Part shown: piece after piece, positions 56,984 through 64,000 of the stretch
Layout: the number at the start of each line of letters is the position of its first letter
Position numbering within the stretch: the first letter of the stretch is position 1
From: PLOWO2-12-38-17 sp963709355
Lineage (GTDB): Bacteria; Planctomycetota; Brocadiia; Brocadiales; Brocadiaceae
Length of the DNA: 64,000 bases
Reading direction: 5' to 3'
Assembly: GCA_963709355.1 (NCBI GenBank)
Contig: CAVPVY010000005.1
Location: 2,480,001 to 2,544,000 of the forward strand
Translations under genes and position numbers: made by a program
The notes under the pieces: generated by a model
Told to the model about the DNA's origin: nothing
Database searches by the model: none
Seen by the model: the letters and a program-made list of their open reading frames with translations, nothing else

Positions 56984-58101
56984 TAACTGTTCTTATCAAA
57001 GAATACAAATATTGTGCTATTGGAGTTTTAGTTGCCATTAATTGCGCCTTTATAACCATATTTAAGCTAGAAGCTTTATATTACGGCTTACTAGTTCTGG
57101 CTTTTTGTTGCACCTTACAATTTGTAATAAGGAACAAAGAACCTGCCAAGACCATAAAAAAAAAGCCAAAACCGATTTCCGAAGAGTTGTTTTACAAAAT
57201 TATAAATGTCGTCCCTGAAACCATATATGTATCCATGTTTGATGGTTTAATAAAATACATCAGTGCCAGTATAGAAAAGCTGGTAGGCTATAAGCCAGAA
57301 GAAATTTGCAGCACAATAAATTCCTTATTACAGCTTATACACCCTGATGATAAAGAAGCCGTGATGCAACAAATCCAAATGTTACAACATGAAGTTGAAG
57401 CAACAACAATAGAATACAGATTACTAAAAAAGGACGGGACTTACGTCTGGGTTTCAGACAATCTTAATGCAATTAAAAATGAATGGGGTAATATAACTCA
57501 TTATAATGGCATCCTAACAAATATCGATGAAAGGAAAGCTCATGATAAGAGCCTGCATACCCTTAATACAAGAATACAGCAATTAAATGACATAGTTAAC
57601 CAACATGCCGTGCGTGACAGCTTAACAAATCTTTATAACAAACGCTACTCACTTGTAATCCTACAGAACGAATTTAATATGGCAAAGAAACAAGGCAAAC
57701 CATTGTCGTGTATTCTGATGGACATTGACCATCTTGAGTCTATTAACAATTCATATGGATATTTCATTGGAGATCGTATCCTTATGGAAACATCCCAGTG
57801 CCTGCAAAGAAATACAAAATCAACAGATGTCGTTTCAAGGTTTGGCGATGATGAATTCCTTATCATACTGCCAGAAATTGACCGTGAAAAACTCAAGAAA
57901 ATATCAAGTTCTCTGGCAAAAGAAGTTGAAAAATGCCTGATAAAAGATGAGGGAAAAAACATAAATATTAAATTCAGAATAACGTTAGGAACAAGCTCTG
58001 TTACACCAAAAACAAATACTATTTCAGACCTTGTCGAGCAAGTAACTAAGTCACTTCATGTCGCCAAGAAAGCTAAAAATGTACGTAAAAGAACCGCCTG
58101 A
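56980..58101 (+). CDS. Membrane PAS-GGDEF protein with degenerate catalytic motifs
   Basis: A 373-residue protein. Two N-terminal hydrophobic segments (about 11-28 and 33-50) are followed by a PAS domain (70-180; VSMFDGLIKYISASIEKLVGY, GTYVWVSDN) and a GGDEF domain (205-365; DSLTNLYNKRY). The signature reads FGDDEF (288-293) in place of GGDEF, and DIDHLESINNSYGYFIGD replaces the usual DIDxFKxINDxxGHxxGD. Several substrate- and metal-contacting positions are thus altered, so cyclase activity is doubtful. It could bind GTP or c-di-GMP or act only as a partner of FtsH. Coupled to ftsH by overlap. Confidence 0.85.
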   Translation: MITVLIKEYKYCAIGVLVAINCAFITIFKLEALYYGLLVLAFCCTLQFVIRNKEPAKTIKKKPKPISEELFYKIINVVPETIYVSMFDGLIKYISASIEKLVGYKPEEICSTINSLLQLIHPDDKEAVMQQIQMLQHEVEATTIEYRLLKKDGTYVWVSDNLNAIKNEWGNITHYNGILTNIDERKAHDKSLHTLNTRIQQLNDIVNQHAVRDSLTNLYNKRYSLVILQNEFNMAKKQGKPLSCILMDIDHLESINNSYGYFIGDRILMETSQCLQRNTKSTDVVSRFGDDEFLIILPEIDREKLKKISSSLAKEVEKCLIKDEGKNINIKFRITLGTSSVTPKTNTISDLVEQVTKSLHVAKKAKNVRKRTA

Positions 58102-58169
58102 AAGAGAATCAAAACAATCTATGGATACGATGGACTTCTCTCTGCATAAACGAGACGATAGTATTTTGA

Positions 58170-58620
58170 TTGAAACCATCAATATCATCCCAGCAGAAGA
58201 CAGACGTATTCTTCCCGCATCTGATACGTCCTTTAACGCTCTTCGGTGCTGGAATGGTAAAAGCAGTAAACGAGTCGGTTTCAAAAAATGAATTAATAGG
58301 CATTGTGTTGCTGAAAATACCAAAAGACGGTCCTTCGGCTGGCATCACCATGTGTATTGCGCTTATATCACTTTTGACAGGCAGACAAGCCCGAAGGCAA
58401 GCAGCGCTTACTGGCGAAATCACGTTAACAGGGAATATGCTACCAATCGGTGGGATAAAAGAAATGGTACTTGCAGCAATAAGGGGCAGGTGTAAAAACA
58501 ATCATCCTCCCACTAAAAAACAAGGATGCTTTTGAGGAAATAGATAAAGAAATACGCCAGAAAATCCAATGTATATATATTCAAAAAGTTGATGCAGCCA
58601 TAAATCACGTATTAATTTAG
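58170..58620 (+). pseudogene. Lon protease-domain remnant, frameshifted
   Basis: The plus strand carries IPKDGPSAGITMCIALISLL then GEITLTGNMLPIGGIKEMVLAAIRG. This is the Lon protease core with catalytic Ser (GPSAG) and Lys (GGIKE). After a run of four G at about 58480-58490 another frame continues GVKTIILPLKNKDAFEEIDKEIR to a TAG at 58618. Removing one G restores AAIRAGVKTI. The AAA part is absent and no start fits. It is the broken end of a lon-like gene. Confidence 0.75.
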
Positions 58621-58635
58621 AAAGAGGGGAAACGC

Positions 58636-59097
58636 ATGATAAGTATTAAAAATGTCCTATGTCCAATTGATTACTCTGTATACTCAGAAAAAGCCCTTAA
58701 ATATGCTATTGAGTTCGCAGAGAAATATAATGCAAAACTTTACCTGATGCATGTGCTTGACATTCGTATATATGATATCAACGATCCAGAGCTCTATAAT
58801 GTTAACGTAATAGACAAAGAAACAATAAACAAATTAAGAGAAAGATTGCATAAATGCATAAGTGAGGATACCAGAAAAAATATAGAAGTTGAAACAATTG
58901 TTATAGAAGGTGTTCCTTTCGCCGAAATTATAAAGAAGGCGAGGGAATTCAAGGTTGACCTGATTGTACTCGGGACACACGGGAGAACAGGTTTATCACA
59001 TGCAATCATGGGCAGCGTGGCAGAAAAAGTTGTGCGGAAGGCCCCGTGTCCTGTGCTTACCATCAGGCATCCCGAACACGATTTTGTTATGCTTTAA
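58636..59097 (+). CDS. Universal stress protein (UspA-like)
   Basis: A 153-residue UspA fold started at ATG 58636 behind AAAGAGGGG. The nucleotide-binding pattern G-x2-G-x9-G-S appears as GTHGRTGLSHAIMGS, so it should bind ATP. The N-terminus reads NVLCPIDYSVYSEKALKYAI. It lies 16 bases after the lon remnant. Confidence 0.9.
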   Translation: MISIKNVLCPIDYSVYSEKALKYAIEFAEKYNAKLYLMHVLDIRIYDINDPELYNVNVIDKETINKLRERLHKCISEDTRKNIEVETIVIEGVPFAEIIKKAREFKVDLIVLGTHGRTGLSHAIMGSVAEKVVRKAPCPVLTIRHPEHDFVML

Positions 59098-59175
59098 CAC
59101 ATAGCAAGGCTTGTCACTATTTAAACATATAAGAAACCAAAGTAAATGCCATAATAAAACTTACATCCTATTGCC

Positions 59176-59250
59176 AAAATGTCATTTCCATGAAAGTGGG
59201 AATCTAGAAAATAAGCAAAGAACGGAACCCTGTTTTGCTGGAATAACAGC
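59176..59250. repeat. Degenerate palindromic repeat in the uspA-archease gap
   Basis: GTCATTTCCATGAAAGTGGGAATCT at one end and GCTGGAATAACAGCTTGC at the other recall the dispersed GTCATTCCC...GGGAATGAC type of repeat, now eroded. The 240-base gap holds nothing else that I recognise. Confidence 0.4.
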
Positions 59251-59375
59251 TTGCTAGAGTCATCCCCACTATAACAATAAACATGTACATGTCGTTGGAA
59301 ATTGACTATAAAAAGCTGTAATCCTTATATTTCTGTATCTTGATACTTATTTTCAAAGATTTAATTTATCTAGTT

Positions 59376-59792
59376 ATGCCTAAATATACAATTGTAGACC
59401 ACACCGCTGATATTGGAATTGATGTATTTGGAGATACTTTACAGGATTTATTTTCCAATGCTGGTTTTGCCCTGTTTGATATTATAACAGACCTTTCAAC
59501 TGTAGAATGTAAGGTTAAACATAGCCTAAATATTATAGGCATAGATAAAGAACAACTGCTAGTCAATTGGTTAAGCGAACTGTTGTTTTTGCATGATGTA
59601 AAAAATCTGTTATTCAAGAACTTCGATATCAGTCAACTTTCAGATTATCAACTAAATGCAGATGTAAGTGGTGAGGTTTTTGATGAAAAAAGGCACATAA
59701 TCAAGACTGAAGTCAAGGCAGTTACACATCACAACCTGTCAATCATACAGAAAGACCAGCAATGGAAGGCACGTATTATATTTGATTTGTAA
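59376..59792 (+). CDS. Archease (RtcB cofactor)
   Basis: A 138-residue archease from ATG 59376 (MPKYTIVDHTADIGIDVFGD); a longer frame starts at 59340. The conserved DHTADIG and the C-terminal TEVKAVTHHNLSI with the metal-binding Asp/His are present. Archease activates RtcB RNA ligase by stimulating guanylylation. It is followed by rtcB after 127 bases, the typical pairing. Confidence 0.9.
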   Translation: MPKYTIVDHTADIGIDVFGDTLQDLFSNAGFALFDIITDLSTVECKVKHSLNIIGIDKEQLLVNWLSELLFLHDVKNLLFKNFDISQLSDYQLNADVSGEVFDEKRHIIKTEVKAVTHHNLSIIQKDQQWKARIIFDL

Positions 59793-59919
59793 TTATTTTG
59801 TCACAAATTGGCATAAATTGACACAAATGAAAATAACATACTATATAAGATTTATCCTTACAAAATCTTTTTTAAAGTTCGTATTCATTCGTGGCTATTT
59901 TTTTTAAAAGGAGTCTTTT

Positions 59920-61383
59920 ATGGGAGATAACAAATATAAAATTCAAAAAATAGACGCATATCGCTGGCGTATTCCAAGAGAAGGCAAAATGCGCGTGGAT
60001 GGCATCGTATACGCCGATGAGCATATGCTGCAGGAAATCCAGAAAGATGAAAGCCTGCAGCAGGTAATCAATGTCTCTTATCTTCCTGGAATTGTAAGCC
60101 ATTCGCTGGCAATGCCCGACATTCATTGGGGGTACGGATTTCCTATCGGCGGCGTAGCTGCGTTTGATATGGATGAAGGAGTCGTTTCCCCAGGCGGCGT
60201 TGGATATGATATTAACTGCGGTGTAAGATTGCTTAAAACTGGACTAAGAAGGATTGAAATTAGTAATAAGCTGGAGACACTTGTTAACACCCTGTTTGCG
60301 AATATACCGTCCGGCGTCGGCTCGCACCGTAAAGACCTGAAACTTTCGCAACAAGAGGCTAGGAAAGTGCTTAAAAACGGCGCACAATGGGCGATTTCAC
60401 AGGGTTATGGCAATAAAGAAGACCTTGAACACATTGAAGAAAAAGGTTGTATCTCTGGCGCAGACCCAGATGTAGTCTCGGACAAAGCAATAACACGAGG
60501 ATTGGCGCAATTAGGCACGCTTGGTTCTGGAAATCATTTCGTTGAGGTTGGCTATGTATCCGAAGTTTATAATGAACAGGTTGCTCGTGTGCTCGGTCTT
60601 GAAAAAGATGGTATTACTATCGTCGTACACACAGGCTCAAGAGGATTGGGTTATCAGGTATGTGATGATTTTATACGTGTAATGATTGATGCATCAAAAA
60701 AGTACAATATTGAGTTACCTGACCGGCAGCTATGCTGCGCCCCGATAAATTCCCAGCAGGGTAAGGAATATATCGCCGCAATGGCATGCGCAGCAAATTA
60801 TGCATTTGCAAACCGGCAGATGATTACACACTGGGTCAGGGAATCCTTTGAAAGGGCCTTACTTATCAGCCCGAAGGAATCCAGAATTTTTCCTGTATAT
60901 GATGTATGTCATAATATTGCCAAATTTGAGGATCATATTGTTGATGGTGAGAAAAAGAGATTATGCGTGCATCGCAAAGGCGCTACGCGCGCATTCCCGC
61001 CGAACCACCCCGATACACCCGATGCATATAAATCGGTAGGACAACCTGTTCTGATACCGGGAGATATGGGACGTTGTTCGTATGTACTTGTTGGTACAGA
61101 AAAGGCATATACAGACACCTTCGGTAGTACATGTCACGGGGCAGGCAGGGTAATGAGCAGAAATCAGGCATTAAAAATGGCAAAAGGCAGAAGTATTGCT
61201 CAGGAACTCAAAGAAAAAGGTATCCTTGTCCGTGCCGACAGCCGTGCAACACTGGACGAAGAATTACCAGAGGCGTATAAAGACGTAACAGAGGTAGTGG
61301 ATATAGTGGAAAATGCAGGCATCAGTAAAAAAATTGCTCAACTGAAACCGTTGTGTGTAATAAAGGATGATTATCAAATTTAA
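59920..61383 (+). CDS. rtcB: RNA ligase RtcB
   Basis: A 487-residue GTP-dependent 3'-phosphate RNA ligase, started at ATG 59920 behind AAAAGGAG. Conserved elements: HSLAMPDIHWGYGFPIGGVA, GYDINCGVRLL (C100), GTLGSGNHFVE, HTGSRGLG, CVHRKGATRAFPP and the guanylylation histidine in STCHGAGRVMSR. It repairs cut RNAs, for instance tRNAs or rRNA. With archease it forms a complete repair pair, which fits a genome rich in RNase-type toxin remnants (PIN, HEPN). Confidence 0.95.
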   Translation: MGDNKYKIQKIDAYRWRIPREGKMRVDGIVYADEHMLQEIQKDESLQQVINVSYLPGIVSHSLAMPDIHWGYGFPIGGVAAFDMDEGVVSPGGVGYDINCGVRLLKTGLRRIEISNKLETLVNTLFANIPSGVGSHRKDLKLSQQEARKVLKNGAQWAISQGYGNKEDLEHIEEKGCISGADPDVVSDKAITRGLAQLGTLGSGNHFVEVGYVSEVYNEQVARVLGLEKDGITIVVHTGSRGLGYQVCDDFIRVMIDASKKYNIELPDRQLCCAPINSQQGKEYIAAMACAANYAFANRQMITHWVRESFERALLISPKESRIFPVYDVCHNIAKFEDHIVDGEKKRLCVHRKGATRAFPPNHPDTPDAYKSVGQPVLIPGDMGRCSYVLVGTEKAYTDTFGSTCHGAGRVMSRNQALKMAKGRSIAQELKEKGILVRADSRATLDEELPEAYKDVTEVVDIVENAGISKKIAQLKPLCVIKDDYQI

Positions 61384-61399
61384 ATAAGAAAAACTAATA

Positions 61400-61555
61400 A
61401 TGAAAAACTTTAGAAAACGTATAACAATTAACCCTGAGATTCATTTTGGCAAACCATACGTGGTGGGCACAAGAATAATTGAAAACATCAAAGCATGTAT
61501 GCAATATGCGTTGCAACTGATTAGAGAAGAAGCAATATACGCGAAAACAGACTGA
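61400..61555 (+). pseudogene. DUF433 antitoxin, internally deleted
   Basis: The 51-residue frame reads RITINPEIHFGKPYVVGTRI, then jumps straight to ENIKACMQYALQLIREEAIY. Intact DUF433 proteins have about 25-30 residues between these parts (the HTH), so an in-frame internal deletion is likely. The stop overlaps the ATG of the next frame (TGATGA). Confidence 0.65.
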
Positions 61556-61823
61556 TGAAGCTGATACAGACCATGATGGATATAAAATAACTGTAGATTT
61601 CTTAAGACAGCATGGACATGATGTTGCTACAGCAAGAGAACTTGGCTTACATAAAGCCTCCGGCAAAGATCTCAAAGAAACCGACGCCAAGAACAGACTT
61701 CTCCTCTCTCGAGACAAAGACTTTGGGATGTTGATTTTTCTTAATAAAGAATTGTATTCAGGGGTTATTTATTTAAAAATCATACCATTGGTAATAAATG
61801 AAATTCACAATGAAAACTTTTAA
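61555..61823 (+). pseudogene. DUF5615 PIN-like toxin, frameshifted near the start
   Basis: ATG 61555 reads MKLI and then shifts; restoring one base near 61567 gives ADHDGYKITVDFLRQHGHDV, RELGLHKASGKDLKE and LLLSRDKDFGMLIFL to the stop at 61821. This is a DUF5615 PIN-like RNase, the usual partner of DUF433. Both partners are broken. The 3' end overlaps pcm by about 25 bases. Confidence 0.7.
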
Positions 61824-62526
61824 AAGCATTAAACACATTCTTTTAATCAAGTATAGCCTTGAACATACTCCACAAAATAGTGATAAATACGCAGTACAAA
61901 GGCTTAATATGATACAACACCAGCTCGTAAGCAGAGGTATCTATGATGAGCGTGTTTTGAAGGCAATGTCAGAAGTACCCAGACATCTTTTCGTACAGGA
62001 ACTCTATAGACATGCTGCATATGAAGACTGTCCACTACCTATAGGTGAAGGACAAACCATATCACAGCCCTATATGGTAGCAATTATGACTCAATGTCTT
62101 GAACTAAAAGGAAACGAAAAAATACTGGAAGTTGGGACAGGCTCAGGATATCAAACTGCAATACTCAGTAAATTAGCAAACCGTATCTATACAATTGAAA
62201 GGCATGATGTACTTGCATCAAGGGCAAAAAAGATTTTACAGGAAATAGGCTGTAACAACGTTGATGTTATTGTCGGAGACGGAAGTATTGGATTGCCTGA
62301 TAGAGCGCTGTTTGATGGAATTATCATTACAGCGTGTGCACCATATATACCAAAGAGTCTCCAAGACCAGCTTGAAAACAAAGGACGTCTGGTAATACCT
62401 ATAGGGAATCCTTATAACCAGACATTATATCGGGTAGTAAAAGCAGAAAAAGGCATCGAAAGCCATAGCGTTCTGGAGTGCGCCTTTGTACCCTTAGTCG
62501 GTAAAGAAGGCTGGAAAATGGAATAA
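61798..62526 (+). CDS. pcm: Protein-L-isoaspartate O-methyltransferase
   Basis: A 242-residue frame. From about residue 36 it is a canonical Pcm: MIQHQLVSRGIYDERVLKAM, VPRHLFV, PLPIGEGQTISQPYMVA, motif I ILEVGTGSGYQTAILS and GDGSIGLPDRALFDGIIITA. It repairs isoaspartyl residues in aged proteins. The first ~35 residues are not typical and there is no Shine-Dalgarno at 61798; the true start may be downstream, as the 5' end overlaps the dead DUF5615 gene. Confidence 0.9.
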   Translation: MKFTMKTFKSIKHILLIKYSLEHTPQNSDKYAVQRLNMIQHQLVSRGIYDERVLKAMSEVPRHLFVQELYRHAAYEDCPLPIGEGQTISQPYMVAIMTQCLELKGNEKILEVGTGSGYQTAILSKLANRIYTIERHDVLASRAKKILQEIGCNNVDVIVGDGSIGLPDRALFDGIIITACAPYIPKSLQDQLENKGRLVIPIGNPYNQTLYRVVKAEKGIESHSVLECAFVPLVGKEGWKME

Positions 62527-62562
62527 TCATACGTATGGTATTCTTCAAAAATAAACTTGCCC

Positions 62563-63042
62563 ATGGACGATAAAAATACTGAAATCACAAAAATTTTAGA
62601 AACTGCCATTTTGGAAGAAATAAAGGCAAAGGAATTTTATTTAAAAATGTCTTCCCAATTATCCAACAAAGAGGCACAAATGCGTTTTAAACGCATGGCA
62701 GAAGCTGAGCAGGAACATGAAGATATCCTTAAGCCATGGTACGAAGATACTTGCGGTTATCCTTTTGGCCCCCTGCAAGCACAGAAAAAGGAAAACGAAC
62801 TGGACATTGCTGAACCTGAACAGAATGCCACACTTCCCGATGTTCTCAAATTAATTGCAAAAGCAGAAAACAGGGCATTTCTTTTTTACAAAGAGGCCGT
62901 CATCTTTGCAAGAATGTCTGAAGAAAAAAGGCTATTCACCAGGCTGACCTCGCTTGAACAAATGCATGCCGATCAATCACGCATTGAATTACAAATGTTT
63001 ATGAGTGAATCACTCCATTTCTCTGAAAAAGACATACCATGA
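62563..63042 (+). CDS. Ferritin-like (rubrerythrin-type) diiron protein
   Basis: A protein of about 159 residues from ATG 62563 (the open frame begins at TTG 62557). Two helical halves each bring iron-ligand-type residues: ILEEIKAKEFYLKMS and AEAEQEHEDIL in the first; IAKAENRAFLFYKEA and LEQMHADQSRIEL in the second (E and ExxH patterns). There is no rubredoxin domain. A peroxide- or iron-handling role is likely from the family, but the substrate is not known. Confidence 0.75.
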   Translation: MDDKNTEITKILETAILEEIKAKEFYLKMSSQLSNKEAQMRFKRMAEAEQEHEDILKPWYEDTCGYPFGPLQAQKKENELDIAEPEQNATLPDVLKLIAKAENRAFLFYKEAVIFARMSEEKRLFTRLTSLEQMHADQSRIELQMFMSESLHFSEKDIP

Positions 63043-63162
63043 AAAGTATAAATATGTTAATATTCAAACTAACAATAAATATAAATGAAAACTAAACACC
63101 TCGAAACACAATATTTTTCTATTATTTCGACTTATTTAAAACAAGTTTAAGAGGATACCGCC

Positions 63163-64000
63163 GTGCCAAGCGACATACCTGTTGGAAACGGTTCACTATT
63201 AGTTTCATTTGATTCAGACTATACCATAAGAGATTTATATTATCCGCGCGTAGGAAAGGAAAACCACGCCCTTGGATACCCAAGCAGATTTGGTGTGTGG
63301 ACACACGAAGGTTACTATTGGGTAAATCGCAAAGACTGGAAGCTTGCACTGGGTTACTCGAAAGAAACACTTGTAACCAATGTCCGCGCGTTTAATGAAA
63401 AACTTTCTCTTCAACTGACCTGCAATGACGTCGTTGATTTCGAAAAAAACATATACATGCGCAAGGTTCTGGTAAAGAATCTTAGAAATAGTGAAAGAGA
63501 GGTCAAGCTTTTCTTCCACCATGATTTGAATGTAATGGAAAACGAGGTAGGCGACACAGTATTTTACGATGCAAAACTAAACTGCCTGATTCATTACAAA
63601 GGACCGAGGTATTTCCTGATAAATTGTTCTACTGGCGATGTCTGGGGCGTAAGAGAGTATGCAACTGGAATAAAAAGACACCACGGTGCTGAGGGAACAT
63701 GGAAAGATGCGGAAGATGGTGTACTTGAAGGAAATCCAATATCACAAGGTTCTGTAGATTCCACCATTGGTATTCCATTGAAACTCACAGCACTCGGAGA
63801 AACAACTGTCTATTACTGGATTGCTGCCGGTAAAAACTATAGCGAGGTAGAAGAGCTGAACGATATTGTCTTACATGAAAAACCCCAAAAAATTATTGAC
63901 AGAACGGCTTGTTACTGGCTTCACTGGGTTAACAAAGAGGAAATCAATTTCGGGAATTTACCCTCGGACGTAATTGACCTCTTCAAAAGAAGCTTATTAA
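63163..64000 (+). CDS. GH15-type glycoside hydrolase, 5' part (runs off window)
   Basis: The frame opens at GTG 63163 (PSDIPVGNGSLLVSFDSDYT), with GAGGA 8 bases upstream, and stays open to base 64000. It shows IRDLYYPRVGKENH and FGVWTHEGYYWV, the N-terminal beta-sandwich of bacterial GH15 glucoamylase-like and trehalase-like proteins. The catalytic (alpha/alpha)6 barrel lies beyond the window, so substrate and activity cannot be judged. Confidence 0.8.
   Translation, partial: MPSDIPVGNGSLLVSFDSDYTIRDLYYPRVGKENHALGYPSRFGVWTHEGYYWVNRKDWKLALGYSKETLVTNVRAFNEKLSLQLTCNDVVDFEKNIYMRKVLVKNLRNSEREVKLFFHHDLNVMENEVGDTVFYDAKLNCLIHYKGPRYFLINCSTGDVWGVREYATGIKRHHGAEGTWKDAEDGVLEGNPISQGSVDSTIGIPLKLTALGETTVYYWIAAGKNYSEVEELNDIVLHEKPQKIIDRTACYWLHWVNKEEINFGNLPSDVIDLFKRSLL

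Noticed and set aside
58109..58501. 130-codon minus-strand frame opposite the lon remnant
   Set aside because: It is the antisense of the Lon GPSAG and GGIKE region; no independent support.

Overview
The window is AT-rich bacterial DNA with a Gram-negative gene set: an Mla/MCE lipid transport cluster, an AsmA-like protein, lipoproteins and UppP. It also carries a membrane pyrophosphatase, a urea transporter, carbamate kinase, ADP-forming acyl-CoA synthetase and RtcB/archease. From memory, several proteins (soluble and membrane pyrophosphatases, the large RpoD, the DRTGG protein) look most like those of anammox-type Planctomycetes (Brocadiales). That placement is an inference, because no 16S rRNA or hydrazine gene lies here.

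Layout. 1-3040 is eroded: the 5' part of a pyruvoyl-dependent arginine decarboxylase gene, a soluble pyrophosphatase gene with a one-base frameshift, and a dedA gene broken by a nonsense codon, an IS and a frameshift. 3273-12001 is a housekeeping block (uppP, trpD, rpsU, rsfS, zinc ribbon) ending in an operon of ABC-2 exporter, unknown membrane-anchored protein and K+-dependent membrane pyrophosphatase. 12304-15448 holds a urea transporter, a truD remnant, carbamate kinase, a 28-residue CxxC protein and RNase P RNA. 15461-21349 is core information processing: coiled-coil zinc ribbon, rpoD, dnaG, tRNA-Arg(CCG), moeA. 21499-27341 has a YfhO-like protein with an internal deletion, mlaE-mlaF-mlaD, and an iscS-iscU-tusA set whose desulfurase lacks its catalytic lysine.

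27495-36971 is accessory. Two copies of a small lipoprotein gene flank a frameshifted PIN toxin-antitoxin pair. Next to them is a cassette of MerR-like regulator, Cys-rich protein, SNF2/RapA-type helicase, Sacsin/Hsp90-like GHKL ATPase with a degenerate HNH-like zinc ribbon, and a small membrane protein. This cassette is the best candidate for an undescribed conflict or defence system. A palindrome between its -35 and -10 elements suggests autoregulation.

37132-51596 returns to core metabolism: purD, methyltransferase, pcrA/uvrD, initiator tRNA, a TMTC-like TPR protein, pgi, a UDP-sugar pyrophosphorylase, an AsmA-like protein and acyl-CoA synthetase. The synthetase is followed by a BioD-like/DRTGG protein. 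52766-53974 is a gene graveyard (methylase tail, HEPN fragment, 23S-IVP-like fragment). The window ends with comB, ftsH overlapping a PAS-GGDEF gene with degenerate motifs, a lon remnant, uspA, archease-rtcB, a decayed DUF433/DUF5615 toxin-antitoxin pair, pcm, a ferritin-like protein and the start of a GH15 glycosidase gene.

Recurring theme: many single-base lesions, internal deletions and remnants beside intact housekeeping genes, consistent with a genome undergoing local decay. Some frameshifts could also be sequencing errors.
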